Assembly: GCF_025264685.1 (NCBI RefSeq) | Contig: NZ_CP073721.1 | Coordinates: 7,209,501 to 7,273,500, forward strand | DNA from: Dactylosporangium roseum | Lineage (GTDB): Bacteria; Actinomycetota; Actinomycetes; Mycobacteriales; Micromonosporaceae | Direction: 5' to 3' | DNA length: 64,000 nt | Shown: piece by piece, positions 1-12,321 of the stretch | Position numbering within the stretch: the first letter of the stretch is position 1 | Layout of the letters: every line of letters starts with the position of its first letter | Program-made: the position numbers and the translations under genes | The notes under the pieces: generated by a model | The model's database searches: none | What the model saw: only the letters and a program-made list of their open reading frames with translations | Told to the model about the DNA's origin: nothing

Positions 1-1
1 C

Positions 2-127
2 CAGCTTCGGTGGGCGCTGACCGACATCGCCGTCGAGGTCCGCCGGTTCCGCCGCCCCCACACCGGCACCCCGGACGACGCCGAGGGCTGGGAGATCCTG
101 CGGTCAGTCGTCACCCGGATCGATTGA
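2..127 (+). CDS. C-terminal fragment of an unidentified protein
   Basis: The first bases of the window read in one open frame to a TGA at 125-127, giving 41 residues that end in VVTRID. Codons are strongly GC-ending, as expected for real coding sequence here. The start lies outside the window. The fragment (a charged helix-like stretch with EVRRFRRP) is too short to assign to a family. It ends 2 bp before the stop codon of the convergent DUF501 gene. Confidence 0.5.
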   Translation, partial: QLRWALTDIAVEVRRFRRPHTGTPDDAEGWEILRSVVTRID

Positions 128-129
128 GA

Positions 130-660
130 TCAAGCGCCGGAGGCGCCGGCCGAATCGGGGTGGACCGACACACACGGGCCGGCGGCCCACCACGCGCCCG
201 CCTGCTCCCGGGTCTCGTCACCGAACGGGTTCACCCCGGGCCCGACGGCAAGTGCATGCCCGAGGTGTACGTGCAGGCACTTCACCCGCGTCGGCATGCC
301 CCCGGCCGACACGCCGGCGATCTCCTCGACGTGTCCGATCTCCTCGCGCCGGCGCAGGTAGTCCTCGTGCGCCCGCGTGTAGGCCGCCGCCAGCTCCGGA
401 TCCTCCGCGAGCCGGGCGTTCATCGTCTTCATCAGCCCGGCCGACTCCAGCCGGCTGCACTCCTGGACCGCCCTCGGGCAGGTCAGGTAGTACAACGTCG
501 GAAAGGGCGTGCCGTCGGGCAGGCGCGGCGTGGTCTCCACGACGTCGGGCAGCCCGCACGGGCACCGGTGGGCGACGGCCCGGGTGCCCCGCGGCCTGCG
601 GCCGAGCTGCGCCTCGACCACCGCCAGGTCCTGCTCGGTGGCCTTCTCGGGTTCGCTCAC
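130..660 (-). CDS. DUF501 family protein
   Basis: 176 aa. The family hallmark segments are present: CPCGLPDVVET near residue 35, LPDGTPFPTLYYLTCP just after it, and MPTRVKCLHVHLGHAL with GPGVNPFGDE near the C-terminus. Function is unknown; in actinobacteria the gene accompanies eno and the FtsB/DivIC-like gene, as it does here. I chose the GTG at 660 because it overlaps the TGA of the upstream ftsB-like gene in a GTGA junction, which suggests translational coupling. The longer reading frame upstream of this GTG only shadows ftsB. The conserved Cys pair could bind metal, but that is inference. Confidence 0.9.
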   Translation of the reverse strand: MSEPEKATEQDLAVVEAQLGRRPRGTRAVAHRCPCGLPDVVETTPRLPDGTPFPTLYYLTCPRAVQECSRLESAGLMKTMNARLAEDPELAAAYTRAHEDYLRRREEIGHVEEIAGVSAGGMPTRVKCLHVHLGHALAVGPGVNPFGDETREQAGAWWAAGPCVSVHPDSAGASGA

Positions 661-1190
661 TGCTTGTCCGCCGCCTCGACGCTCGACCACAACTTGCCAT
701 ACCACGGCCGGGGGGCCTTCTCGGCGCCCGGCAGGTCGGCCGGGTCGGTCTTCGTGGCCCGGCCCGGATCGACGACAACGTACGACTTCTCCCCCGGCAA
801 CACCATGTGCAGCCGCTGCCGGGCCTGACTGATCACGTATTCGTCGTCGTCCCACTTCGCCGCGCGGGTCGCCATCTCGGCGATCTTCACGGCCTGCCGC
901 TCCTGGCTCTGCTCCAGGGCGGCGATCTCCGCCTGCTGGGCGAGGTAGACCCGCACCGGGTAGGCATAGGCGAGCAGCAGGACCAGCAGCACGAGGCTCA
1001 GCACGATCGCCCGGCTCGTGAACCGCCGCGGCTGTGGTGCCCGGGTGCGCAGGGCCGTGCCGCCGGCCGACACCGCCCGCCGCGCCACGGTCGGCCGGGC
1101 CGGGGCACGTCCCCCGCCCGACCGTTGACCGCGGGGCGCCGAGCCGCGGGAGGGCGCGCTGCGCCCACCCGGCCTGGTGCGCTGCTGCAT
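657..1190 (-). CDS. ftsB: FtsB/DivIC-like septum formation initiator protein
   Basis: 177 aa with bitopic architecture. There is an Arg/Pro/Gly-rich cytoplasmic N-terminus (about residues 1-58), one hydrophobic segment around 60-78, then a short coiled coil of the DivIC/FtsB family (QAEIAALEQSQERQ) and a segment containing WDDDEYVISQARQRL. By family, it would join FtsL/FtsQ in the divisome and link septal peptidoglycan synthesis to the FtsZ ring. It lies 69 bp downstream of eno on the same strand and overlaps DUF501 by 4 bp, forming the common actinobacterial eno-ftsB-DUF501 set. The C-terminal Pro/Glu/Lys-rich tail is variable and not assignable. Confidence 0.88.
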   Translation of the reverse strand: MQQRTRPGGRSAPSRGSAPRGQRSGGGRAPARPTVARRAVSAGGTALRTRAPQPRRFTSRAIVLSLVLLVLLLAYAYPVRVYLAQQAEIAALEQSQERQAVKIAEMATRAAKWDDDEYVISQARQRLHMVLPGEKSYVVVDPGRATKTDPADLPGAEKAPRPWYGKLWSSVEAADKQ

Positions 1191-1259
1191 TCCTCCCCCA
1201 GGTGGTTCACCGCGTCTGCGGCCCCCGTGATCAGGAGGCCGCAGACCCGAAAAATCGCA

Positions 1260-2537
<1,278 letters not shown>

Positions 2538-2644
2538 TGTCGTGGAACCCCCTACGTTGGAACGGTGTGTCCGGCCGCCACGGTGCGGCAGGTTCGAGCC
2601 TATCCCTCGCCCTGATCTTGCCTGTTCGCGGTCTGTCACCCCAG

Positions 2645-2726
2645 CGCGTTGATCTTGCAGTTGTGGTGCCTGACAAACCCGGACATCGTGGGAGTGTCGA
2701 GACACCACAACTGCAAGATCAACGCG
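2645..2726. repeat. Palindromic repeat family 1, copy 1
   Basis: Perfect 24-bp arms at 2645-2668 and 2703-2726 (containing GTTGATCTTGCAGTTGTGG and its complement) enclose a 34-nt loop that begins TGACAAACCCGGACAT and carries GGAGTGTC. GACA and TGTC in the loop can form a second stem. Three further copies lie at 16733, 25650 and 36008. This copy sits 14 bp beyond the DUF885 stop, so its RNA hairpin could act as a terminator or 3' stabiliser. Confidence 0.9.
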
Positions 2727-2740
2727 GTTGGGGCGGGCGG

Positions 2741-4354
2741 TCAGAGGGACAGCAGCGTGCGGAGGTGGCGCGGAGGCGGGGAGCCGTGTGCCAGCATGCG
2801 GTCGTGCCACTCGCGCGGGGACACGCCTGACGGGCGCTCGCGGGCTATCTCGCTCACCTCGGTGTAGCCGACGAAGTACGTCGACAACTGCGTCGAGCTC
2901 AACTGTGCCCGGCGCCACTTGCCGGCCGCCTCGCCGTCCTCCTGGAAGCCCCGGCCCATCATCAGGGCCATCGCCTCGTCCTCGGTCATGCCGTCGCAGT
3001 GGATGCGCTGGTCGATGATCGCGTTGATGCTCATCCTGAGCTGCATCTTGAGCTGCTGCAACCGCACCGGGAGGCCACCGAAGCCCAGCGTGGCCATGAG
3101 CTCCTCGGCGTAGACGGCCCAGCCCTCGACGAACGGGCCCGACCAGCCGATCGCGCGGGCCCGGGTGCGGCCGCGGAACCGGCGGGCATGGGCGAGCTGG
3201 AGGAAGTGGCCCGGCGTCGCCTCGTGGACGGTGAGGTCGCGCAGCATGTGGTGGTTGTACTCGCGATAGAACGACGCCACGCGGTCGGCGGACCAGTCCG
3301 CCGGGGTCGGCGAGATGCAGAAGAACGTCGGCAGCTCGGCGGACTCGAGCAGGCCGGGCGGGTCGCAGTACGCCACCGCGACGCCCCGCGAGAACTCCGG
3401 CATCTCCATGATGACCAGCGGGTCGTCGACCAGCGTGACGAGATCGTGCGCCCGGACGAACTCGGTGGCCTCGTCGAGTGACACCTTGGCCAGGTCGACG
3501 ATCGTGTCGTTGTCCGGCACGTCGGCGGCGAGCCGCGCGAACGCCTCGCGCACGGTGTCGTCGGTCTCCGGCCCTCCGGTCAGCTCGGCGGCGGCGGCGC
3601 GCAGCTCGGCACTCACCTGGTCGAGGTTGGCCTCCGCGCGCTCCAGCACGGTCGCCGCGCCCAGCTCGGTGTCGAGCGTGTGCCAGAGCCGGGCCTCCCA
3701 CAGCCGGCGGCCCAGCCGGGGATCGCGGTCGGACGCGTCGAGCCGGCCGCGCAGCCAGCCGGCGAAGGCGTCGAGCTCGGCGGCGGCCCGCTCCTGGAGC
3801 GGCCGGATCACCTCGGTCAGGCCGGGCGCCTCCTTCAGCAGCTCACCCAGCTCCTCTCGGACCAGGCGGGCCGTGCCCGAGAACTGCACGACGGCCGTCT
3901 CCACGTGGACGCGCGGCGACTCCTGGAGGACCTCGCGGGCGGTGGACAGCACATCCGGTACTGCCGAAAGCCGCGACGCGACGGCGACCAGACGCTCCTC
4001 GGCCGGCGCGAACGGCCGGGAGATGAGCCCGTGCAGCAGGGTGCCCGGATTGTGCGCGAGCGGGTTCCACTCGTGCTCGCGAACCTCGGTCCGCTCGAAC
4101 AGCATCCGCTCGACGCGGGCCAGCAGCACCGCGTGGTCGACCTGCTCCTGCACGTCAAGGGTGTCGAGATCGACCTGGCTGAGCGCGGCGGAGGCGTCGC
4201 GCAGCATGTCGACGTCGCCGGCGACGCCGTCGGACGAGTAGTCCGGCAGCCGGTCGTCGAACCGGTGGTCACCGGCCGACGCGGCGAGCCGCGGATCTAC
4301 CTCCAGCAATGCGTCGGCGATGTGCTCGGCCAGTGGCACGAAGTCATGCGGCAT
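2741..4354 (-). CDS. DUF885 family putative metallopeptidase
   Basis: 537 aa. The zinc-binding-like motif HEATPGHFLQLAH lies in the C-terminal half, which matches the DUF885 family (distantly related to M3-type peptidases). Near it are YREYNHHMLRDLTVHE, GWAVYAEELM and the helical stretch ending in HIRI-type residues (DQRIHCDGMTEDEAM). No signal peptide is visible, so a cytoplasmic peptidase is likely; the substrate is unknown. ATG at 4354 follows a short gap from the MocR regulator (stop at 4371) on the same strand, so the two may be co-transcribed. The 3' end is followed at once by palindromic repeat copy 1. Confidence 0.88.
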   Translation of the reverse strand: MPHDFVPLAEHIADALLEVDPRLAASAGDHRFDDRLPDYSSDGVAGDVDMLRDASAALSQVDLDTLDVQEQVDHAVLLARVERMLFERTEVREHEWNPLAHNPGTLLHGLISRPFAPAEERLVAVASRLSAVPDVLSTAREVLQESPRVHVETAVVQFSGTARLVREELGELLKEAPGLTEVIRPLQERAAAELDAFAGWLRGRLDASDRDPRLGRRLWEARLWHTLDTELGAATVLERAEANLDQVSAELRAAAAELTGGPETDDTVREAFARLAADVPDNDTIVDLAKVSLDEATEFVRAHDLVTLVDDPLVIMEMPEFSRGVAVAYCDPPGLLESAELPTFFCISPTPADWSADRVASFYREYNHHMLRDLTVHEATPGHFLQLAHARRFRGRTRARAIGWSGPFVEGWAVYAEELMATLGFGGLPVRLQQLKMQLRMSINAIIDQRIHCDGMTEDEAMALMMGRGFQEDGEAAGKWRRAQLSSTQLSTYFVGYTEVSEIARERPSGVSPREWHDRMLAHGSPPPRHLRTLLSL

Positions 4355-4370
4355 CCCAGAACCGTATCCC

Positions 4371-5741
4371 TTACACGAGATCGGCGAGGATGCGAACCGC
4401 CCTCGCCAGCTCGTGCGGGGTGTGCGCGGCGTAGCCGAGCACCAGGCCGGCCGGGCCGCGGCCGCGCTGGCGCAGCGACGACAGCGCGAGCGGCCCGAGG
4501 CCGGCCGCCGCCGCGCGCTCGGCCACGGCCCGATCGTCGACGCCCGGCGGCAGCTCGACCACCAGGTGCAGGCCGGCCGCGATGCCGCCGATGCGGGCCT
4601 TCGGCAGGTGCTGGCGCAACGCGGCGACGGTCGCGTCGCGGCGCTCGCGGTGCAGGCGGCGTGCGCGGCGCAGGTGGCGGTCGTACCCGCCGCCGACCAG
4701 GAACTCGGCGAACGCCAACTGTTGCAGCGACGGCCCGCCGTTGTCGGCGTCGGCCTTGGCCGCGCGCAGGTCGGGCAGCCAGGCCTGCGGCGCGACGAGC
4801 CAGCCGAGCCGCAGGCCGGGGGCGAGGACCTTGCTCACCGACCCCACGAGGGCGACGCGGTCCGGCGCGAGCCCCTGTAGGCATGCCACCGGCTCACGGT
4901 CGTAGCGGTACTCGGCGTCGTAGTCGTCCTCGATCACGAGTCCGTCGACCCGGCGCGCCCATGCGACGAGCTCGGCCCGCCGGCCCGGTGCCAGGACGAC
5001 GCCGGTCGGGAACTGGTGCGCCGGGGTGACGACGACCGCTTTGGCCCTCGTTCGACCCAGCGCCCGCACGTCCAGCCCGTTGTCGTCGACGGGGACCGGC
5101 ACGACGTCGAGCCCGAGCCGGATCAGGTGGTCACGCAGCGCCGCCGGGCCGGGGTCCTCCAGCCCCACACGCTTGACACCGGCGTCCAGCAGCGCCTTGG
5201 CGAGCAGCGCGAGCCCCTGGGTGACGCCGGCGGTGACGATCAGGCCCTCCGGAGGCACCAGCGCGGCGCGGACCCGGCCGAGGTAGCCGGCCAGTTCACG
5301 GCGCAGGCGGGGCACGCCGACCGCGTCGGTGTAGTCGAAGTCGGCGTCGAGCGCGCCGGCCAGTGCCGTCTCGTAGGCGCGCCGCCACCCGGTCCGCGGG
5401 AACATGCCCAGGTCCGGCACGCCCGGGCGCAGCGGGGCCACGGCGACCGGGCGGTCGGGTGCCTCGCCGCGCTGCTTGGGCACGGTGGTGACGACGGCGG
5501 CGACCACGGTGCCGGAGCCACGGCGGGTCAGCAGGCGCCCCTCGGCGACCAACTGCTCATACGCCCCGACGACGAGTCCCCGGGACACGCCCAGGTCGGC
5601 GGCGAGGTCACGCGTGGAAGGCAGCCGGGTGCCGGGCGCGAGGCGTCCCCGCGTGATGGCGTCCCGCAGCGCGCCGACGAGCTGGTCGCCGACCCGCGGC
5701 CGGCCGCGGTCCAGCTCGACCAGTGCCTCCCACACCGACAA
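4371..5741 (-). CDS. MocR/PdxR-type transcriptional regulator with aminotransferase domain
   Basis: 456 aa from TTG 5741. The N-terminal GntR winged helix (about 10-80) includes LPSTRDLAADLGVSRGLVVGAYEQLVAEG. A fold-type I aminotransferase domain follows with VIEDDYDAEYRYD and the PLP-lysine motif GSVSKVLAPGLRLGW. MocR proteins usually bind PLP as effector and control PLP, GABA or transport genes. The start is decided by the ribosome-binding site: GGAGG lies 5 nt before TTG 5741; TTG 5753 and GTG 5735 are worse placed. Divergent EamA exporter 5810-6733 is the probable target, and an inverted GTGGTCC/GGACCAC pair (5742-5748, 5781-5787) lies between them. Confidence 0.9.
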   Translation of the reverse strand: MSVWEALVELDRGRPRVGDQLVGALRDAITRGRLAPGTRLPSTRDLAADLGVSRGLVVGAYEQLVAEGRLLTRRGSGTVVAAVVTTVPKQRGEAPDRPVAVAPLRPGVPDLGMFPRTGWRRAYETALAGALDADFDYTDAVGVPRLRRELAGYLGRVRAALVPPEGLIVTAGVTQGLALLAKALLDAGVKRVGLEDPGPAALRDHLIRLGLDVVPVPVDDNGLDVRALGRTRAKAVVVTPAHQFPTGVVLAPGRRAELVAWARRVDGLVIEDDYDAEYRYDREPVACLQGLAPDRVALVGSVSKVLAPGLRLGWLVAPQAWLPDLRAAKADADNGGPSLQQLAFAEFLVGGGYDRHLRRARRLHRERRDATVAALRQHLPKARIGGIAAGLHLVVELPPGVDDRAVAERAAAAGLGPLALSSLRQRGRGPAGLVLGYAAHTPHELARAVRILADLV

Positions 5742-5787
5742 GTGGTCCTCCAAATCCCGGTTTCGGTGGCACTGTAGCGTGGACCAC
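5742..5787. promoter_or_regulatory. Candidate MocR operator/divergent promoter region
   Basis: The inverted pair GTGGTCC (5742-5748) and GGACCAC (5781-5787) spans the short gap between the divergently transcribed MocR regulator and the EamA transporter. Its position suits an autoregulatory operator. The inference rests on symmetry and position only. Confidence 0.35.
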
Positions 5788-5809
5788 TGGCCGCCGTACG
5801 TTCGACGCC

Positions 5810-6733
5810 ATGACCCGCCGCTACTCCATCTACTGCGTGTTGACCTGCGCGATTCTCGGCGGCTCGTTCACCGTGAGCCGCTCGATCGTCGACTATCCGA
5901 TCCTCACCGGGCAGGCGGTGCGGTACGCGCTGGCCGCCCTCGCCCTCTTCGGGCTGCTGCTGTTCCGGGACCGGTTGTGGCCAACGGCGCGGGAGTTGGT
6001 GCGGCTGGCGGCGGTCGCGGCGACCGGCCTCGTGCTGTTCAACGTGTTGCTGCTCTTCGGGCTACGCCACGCCGACCCCGCGGTGATCGCCACGATCGTC
6101 GGGGCCAGTCCCCTGTTGCTCGCGCTGCTGGGCCCGATGCAGGAGCGCCGCCGCCCGACGCCGCAGCTCGTGGCCGCGGCGGCCGTGGTCGTGGCCGGCG
6201 CCGGGATCGTGCAGGGCTTCGGCGACTTCGACGGGCGCGGTCTGGTCGCGGCGGTCGGCGTGCTGCTGTGCGAGGCGGCGTTCTCGCTGCTCGCCGCGCC
6301 GCTGCTGCCCCGGCTCGGCCCGCTGCGGGTGTCCGCGTGGAGCACGCTGCTCGCCGTCCCGCTGCTGCTGCTCGCGCTGCCCTTCTCCGGCGAGCGGCCC
6401 CGGCTCCCCACCGGCGGGGAGTCGGCCGCGCTGGTCTTCCTGGGCCTGGTGCTGACGGTGGTCGCGTTCGTCTGCTGGTACTCCGGGGTGGCCGGCCTCG
6501 GCGTCGAGCGCGCCGGCGTGTACGTCGGCCTGGTCCCGGTCTTCGCGCTGGCAACGATGTCCATCGTCGACGGTGTGCTGCCGGCCGGCGTCCGGGTGGG
6601 CGGCGTCCTGCTGGTGTCCTCCGGCCTGGTGCTCGGCGCGCGCCGCGGCAAGCACGTTGCGGAGGATGCATGGGATGCTCCAGCGCGAGAGCCTCGGAAG
6701 GCGGCGGCGCTGCGTGATCCCTCCGCGTCATGA
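5810..6733 (+). CDS. EamA/DMT-family transporter
   Basis: 307 aa, almost entirely hydrophobic with about ten transmembrane helices in two EamA repeats. The typical first helix CAILGGSFTVSRS and paired helix YALAALALFGLLLF are visible. The family exports metabolites, including amino acids and nucleosides; the substrate is not predictable. ATG 5810 gives a normal N-terminus; an upstream in-frame start at 5723 would overlap the MocR gene and add a non-membrane leader. It is divergent from MocR, suggesting control by that regulator. Its last 6 bp overlap the convergent mazG gene. Confidence 0.9.
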   Translation: MTRRYSIYCVLTCAILGGSFTVSRSIVDYPILTGQAVRYALAALALFGLLLFRDRLWPTARELVRLAAVAATGLVLFNVLLLFGLRHADPAVIATIVGASPLLLALLGPMQERRRPTPQLVAAAAVVVAGAGIVQGFGDFDGRGLVAAVGVLLCEAAFSLLAAPLLPRLGPLRVSAWSTLLAVPLLLLALPFSGERPRLPTGGESAALVFLGLVLTVVAFVCWYSGVAGLGVERAGVYVGLVPVFALATMSIVDGVLPAGVRVGGVLLVSSGLVLGARRGKHVAEDAWDAPAREPRKAAALRDPSAS

Positions 6734-7669
6734 GCGCTCGGCGCGGCGGACGGCCTCCCGGTAGGACAGCGCCGTCTCGCGCAGGGCCGCCTCGGCGTCG
6801 GCGCCCTCCGCCTGGGCCTTCGCGACCAGCGCGAACAGCTTCGCGCCCAGATCGTCGCCGGACGGCGGCGGGACGTCGAGGCCGGCGCGGGCGACCCGCT
6901 GGAGGAGCTTCGCGGCGAGGGCCAGCGCCGGCTGGGAGAGCGCGACGCCGTCGACGGCCGAGTCGCGGGCCTTCTCGGCCTTCTTGATCTGATCCCAGTT
7001 GGCGATGATCTCGTCGATGCCGCCGACCTCGGTGTCGGCGAAGACGTGCGGGTTGCGCCGGATGAGCTTGTCGACCAGGTCGCCGGCCACGTCGTCGATG
7101 GTGAAGCCGGCGGTCTCCTCGCCGAGCCGCGCGTGGAGGACGACCTGGAGCAGGACGTCGCCGAGCTCCTCGCGAACCGCCTCGGTGTCGTCGTCGCGGA
7201 TCGCGTCGTACAGCTCGTAGGCCTCCTCCAGGAGGAACGGCGCCAGGCTGTGGTGGGTCTGGGCCCGCTTCCACGGGTCGCCGGCCTCTGGGTGCATCAG
7301 CCGGTCCATCACCGTGACCGCGTCGAGCAGCCGCGCGCCGGGCGGATCCCACGAGCCGTAGAGCAGCTCGAGCTCGGCCAGGCCGGGCTCCCGGGCGAGC
7401 CGCAGGCCCAGCTCCCGGGCCAGTTGCTCGTCGCCGTCGGGCGCGGCCAGCCAGACCACGGTGCCGTGCTCGGCGATGGCTGCCAGCAGCGAGTCGACCG
7501 TGGCGGGCACGACCGTGACCGCGGCGCCGGCGGCCCGCAGGCCCTGTGCCTGCTCGGACTCGGCGGCGGCGAGGACCGGATGCGCACGGACCAGGTCCCA
7601 AGCCTGTGCGGTCAGCACCCCGGCGGGCAGCCGGGGCGACGTCACCAGCAGGACCACCCTTGGCGACAC
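6728..7669 (-). CDS. mazG: Nucleoside triphosphate pyrophosphohydrolase MazG
   Basis: 313 aa. The MazG domain lies at about 125-235, with the Mg2+-binding pair EEAYELYDAI and EELGDVLLQVVLHARL, and KLIRRNPHVFADTEV typical of MazG. It hydrolyses (d)NTPs to NMP and PPi, cleaning damaged nucleotides. The N-terminal ~110 residues (VVLLVTSPRLPAG, VVWLAAPDGDEQLA) resemble the methylase-like half found in actinobacterial MazG. GTG 7669 starts 5 bp after the stop of the SurA-like lipoprotein gene, so these genes and mfd probably form one operon. It overlaps convergent EamA by 6 bp. Confidence 0.95.
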   Translation of the reverse strand: MSPRVVLLVTSPRLPAGVLTAQAWDLVRAHPVLAAAESEQAQGLRAAGAAVTVVPATVDSLLAAIAEHGTVVWLAAPDGDEQLARELGLRLAREPGLAELELLYGSWDPPGARLLDAVTVMDRLMHPEAGDPWKRAQTHHSLAPFLLEEAYELYDAIRDDDTEAVREELGDVLLQVVLHARLGEETAGFTIDDVAGDLVDKLIRRNPHVFADTEVGGIDEIIANWDQIKKAEKARDSAVDGVALSQPALALAAKLLQRVARAGLDVPPPSGDDLGAKLFALVAKAQAEGADAEAALRETALSYREAVRRAERS

Positions 7670-7674
7670 GGCCG

Positions 7675-8436
7675 TCAGGCCTCCTTCACCGGTACTTCGC
7701 TGTCGCCCGGGAAGGCTACGTCAATCGGCGTTTCGCCGCTCGGAAGGGCCAGCATCACCGGCATCACCAGCCCGCCGTAGCGCGGGTTGACCGTCATGCG
7801 GGCCGTGCGGACCGCCTCGGCCAGGGTCTGCTGCGCCTGGAACGCCGCACCGATCTGGGCATTCTGCTTGACCTGCTCATACGACACGACGCCGGACACC
7901 TGACCGATCTCGTCGAGCGCGGCGCAGAAGCGGCCGGCCTCGTCGTCGCTCGGCACCCGGGGCGCGCTGCCCCTGAGGATCGCCTCGAAGGCCGGCCAGT
8001 AGTTGAGCCACAGCCGCACGTATTCGTCGGAGGCGGGCAGGCCGAAGACGTCGGCGAACGGCGGCGCACCCGAGGCGGTGAGGTGACGCTCGGCCAGGAT
8101 CCGGTCGGTCACGTCTCCCCAGACCATCAACGACAGCACCTGACCGGCGCTGGTGTGCACGATCGGCAGCATGGCCTCGGCCGGCACCTCGGGGTATTCG
8201 CCGGGCCCCCTGCCCGCCTCGATCGCGTCCATCCGGGCGTCATACGCCCGCTTGCGGGCCGTCAGGCGCCGCTCGGCGACGTCGTTGACGGACCGGACGA
8301 TCGCGTCGACCTCGGCGACGGTGATCTTCCGGTCGCCCACGTAGGCGGCCACGGTGGGCGCCGAACGGCAACCGGCCAGTGAGACGCCGGTGAGGACGGT
8401 GGACACGACGGCGAACACCAGACGACGGACACGCAT
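7675..8436 (-). CDS. SurA-N-like lipoprotein
   Basis: 253 aa. A signal peptide with lipobox LAGC (Cys23) predicts a membrane-anchored exported lipoprotein. After the lipobox, VAAYVGDRKITVAEVDAIV matches the N-terminal helix of SurA/PrsA-type chaperones; no PPIase domain is present, so it is probably a chaperone-like protein without isomerase activity. I chose ATG 8436 over GTG 8454 because it gives a compact signal sequence and has GAGAGA about 10 nt upstream. It lies between mfd (35 bp upstream) and mazG (5 bp downstream), a neighbour order seen in other actinobacteria. Confidence 0.85.
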   Translation of the reverse strand: MRVRRLVFAVVSTVLTGVSLAGCRSAPTVAAYVGDRKITVAEVDAIVRSVNDVAERRLTARKRAYDARMDAIEAGRGPGEYPEVPAEAMLPIVHTSAGQVLSLMVWGDVTDRILAERHLTASGAPPFADVFGLPASDEYVRLWLNYWPAFEAILRGSAPRVPSDDEAGRFCAALDEIGQVSGVVSYEQVKQNAQIGAAFQAQQTLAEAVRTARMTVNPRYGGLVMPVMLALPSGETPIDVAFPGDSEVPVKEA

Positions 8437-8471
8437 AGCGGACAACTCTCTCACGTACTGTTACGTCGATC

Positions 8472-12068
<3,597 letters not shown>

Positions 12069-12321
12069 GGTGGTGTGGAGACCCAATCTGCACGGCAAAA
12101 CAGCCCCGCGCCCGGAACGGACGGGGGTGGTCGATGCGGGTACCAGAGTATCCGGCCGGTATGACACCTCGCCCGGCTCGTCACCGAGCGTGAGAGGCTG
12201 GGTAAAGAGAGATGACTCACCGAGCGCGCCCGGGGTGACGCGGAAGCCGATACGATGCCGGTGAAATCGGACAACGCCGTCCCCCAGCCGAGCCGAAGCC
12301 ATACCTGAGGGGACGTTCTCC

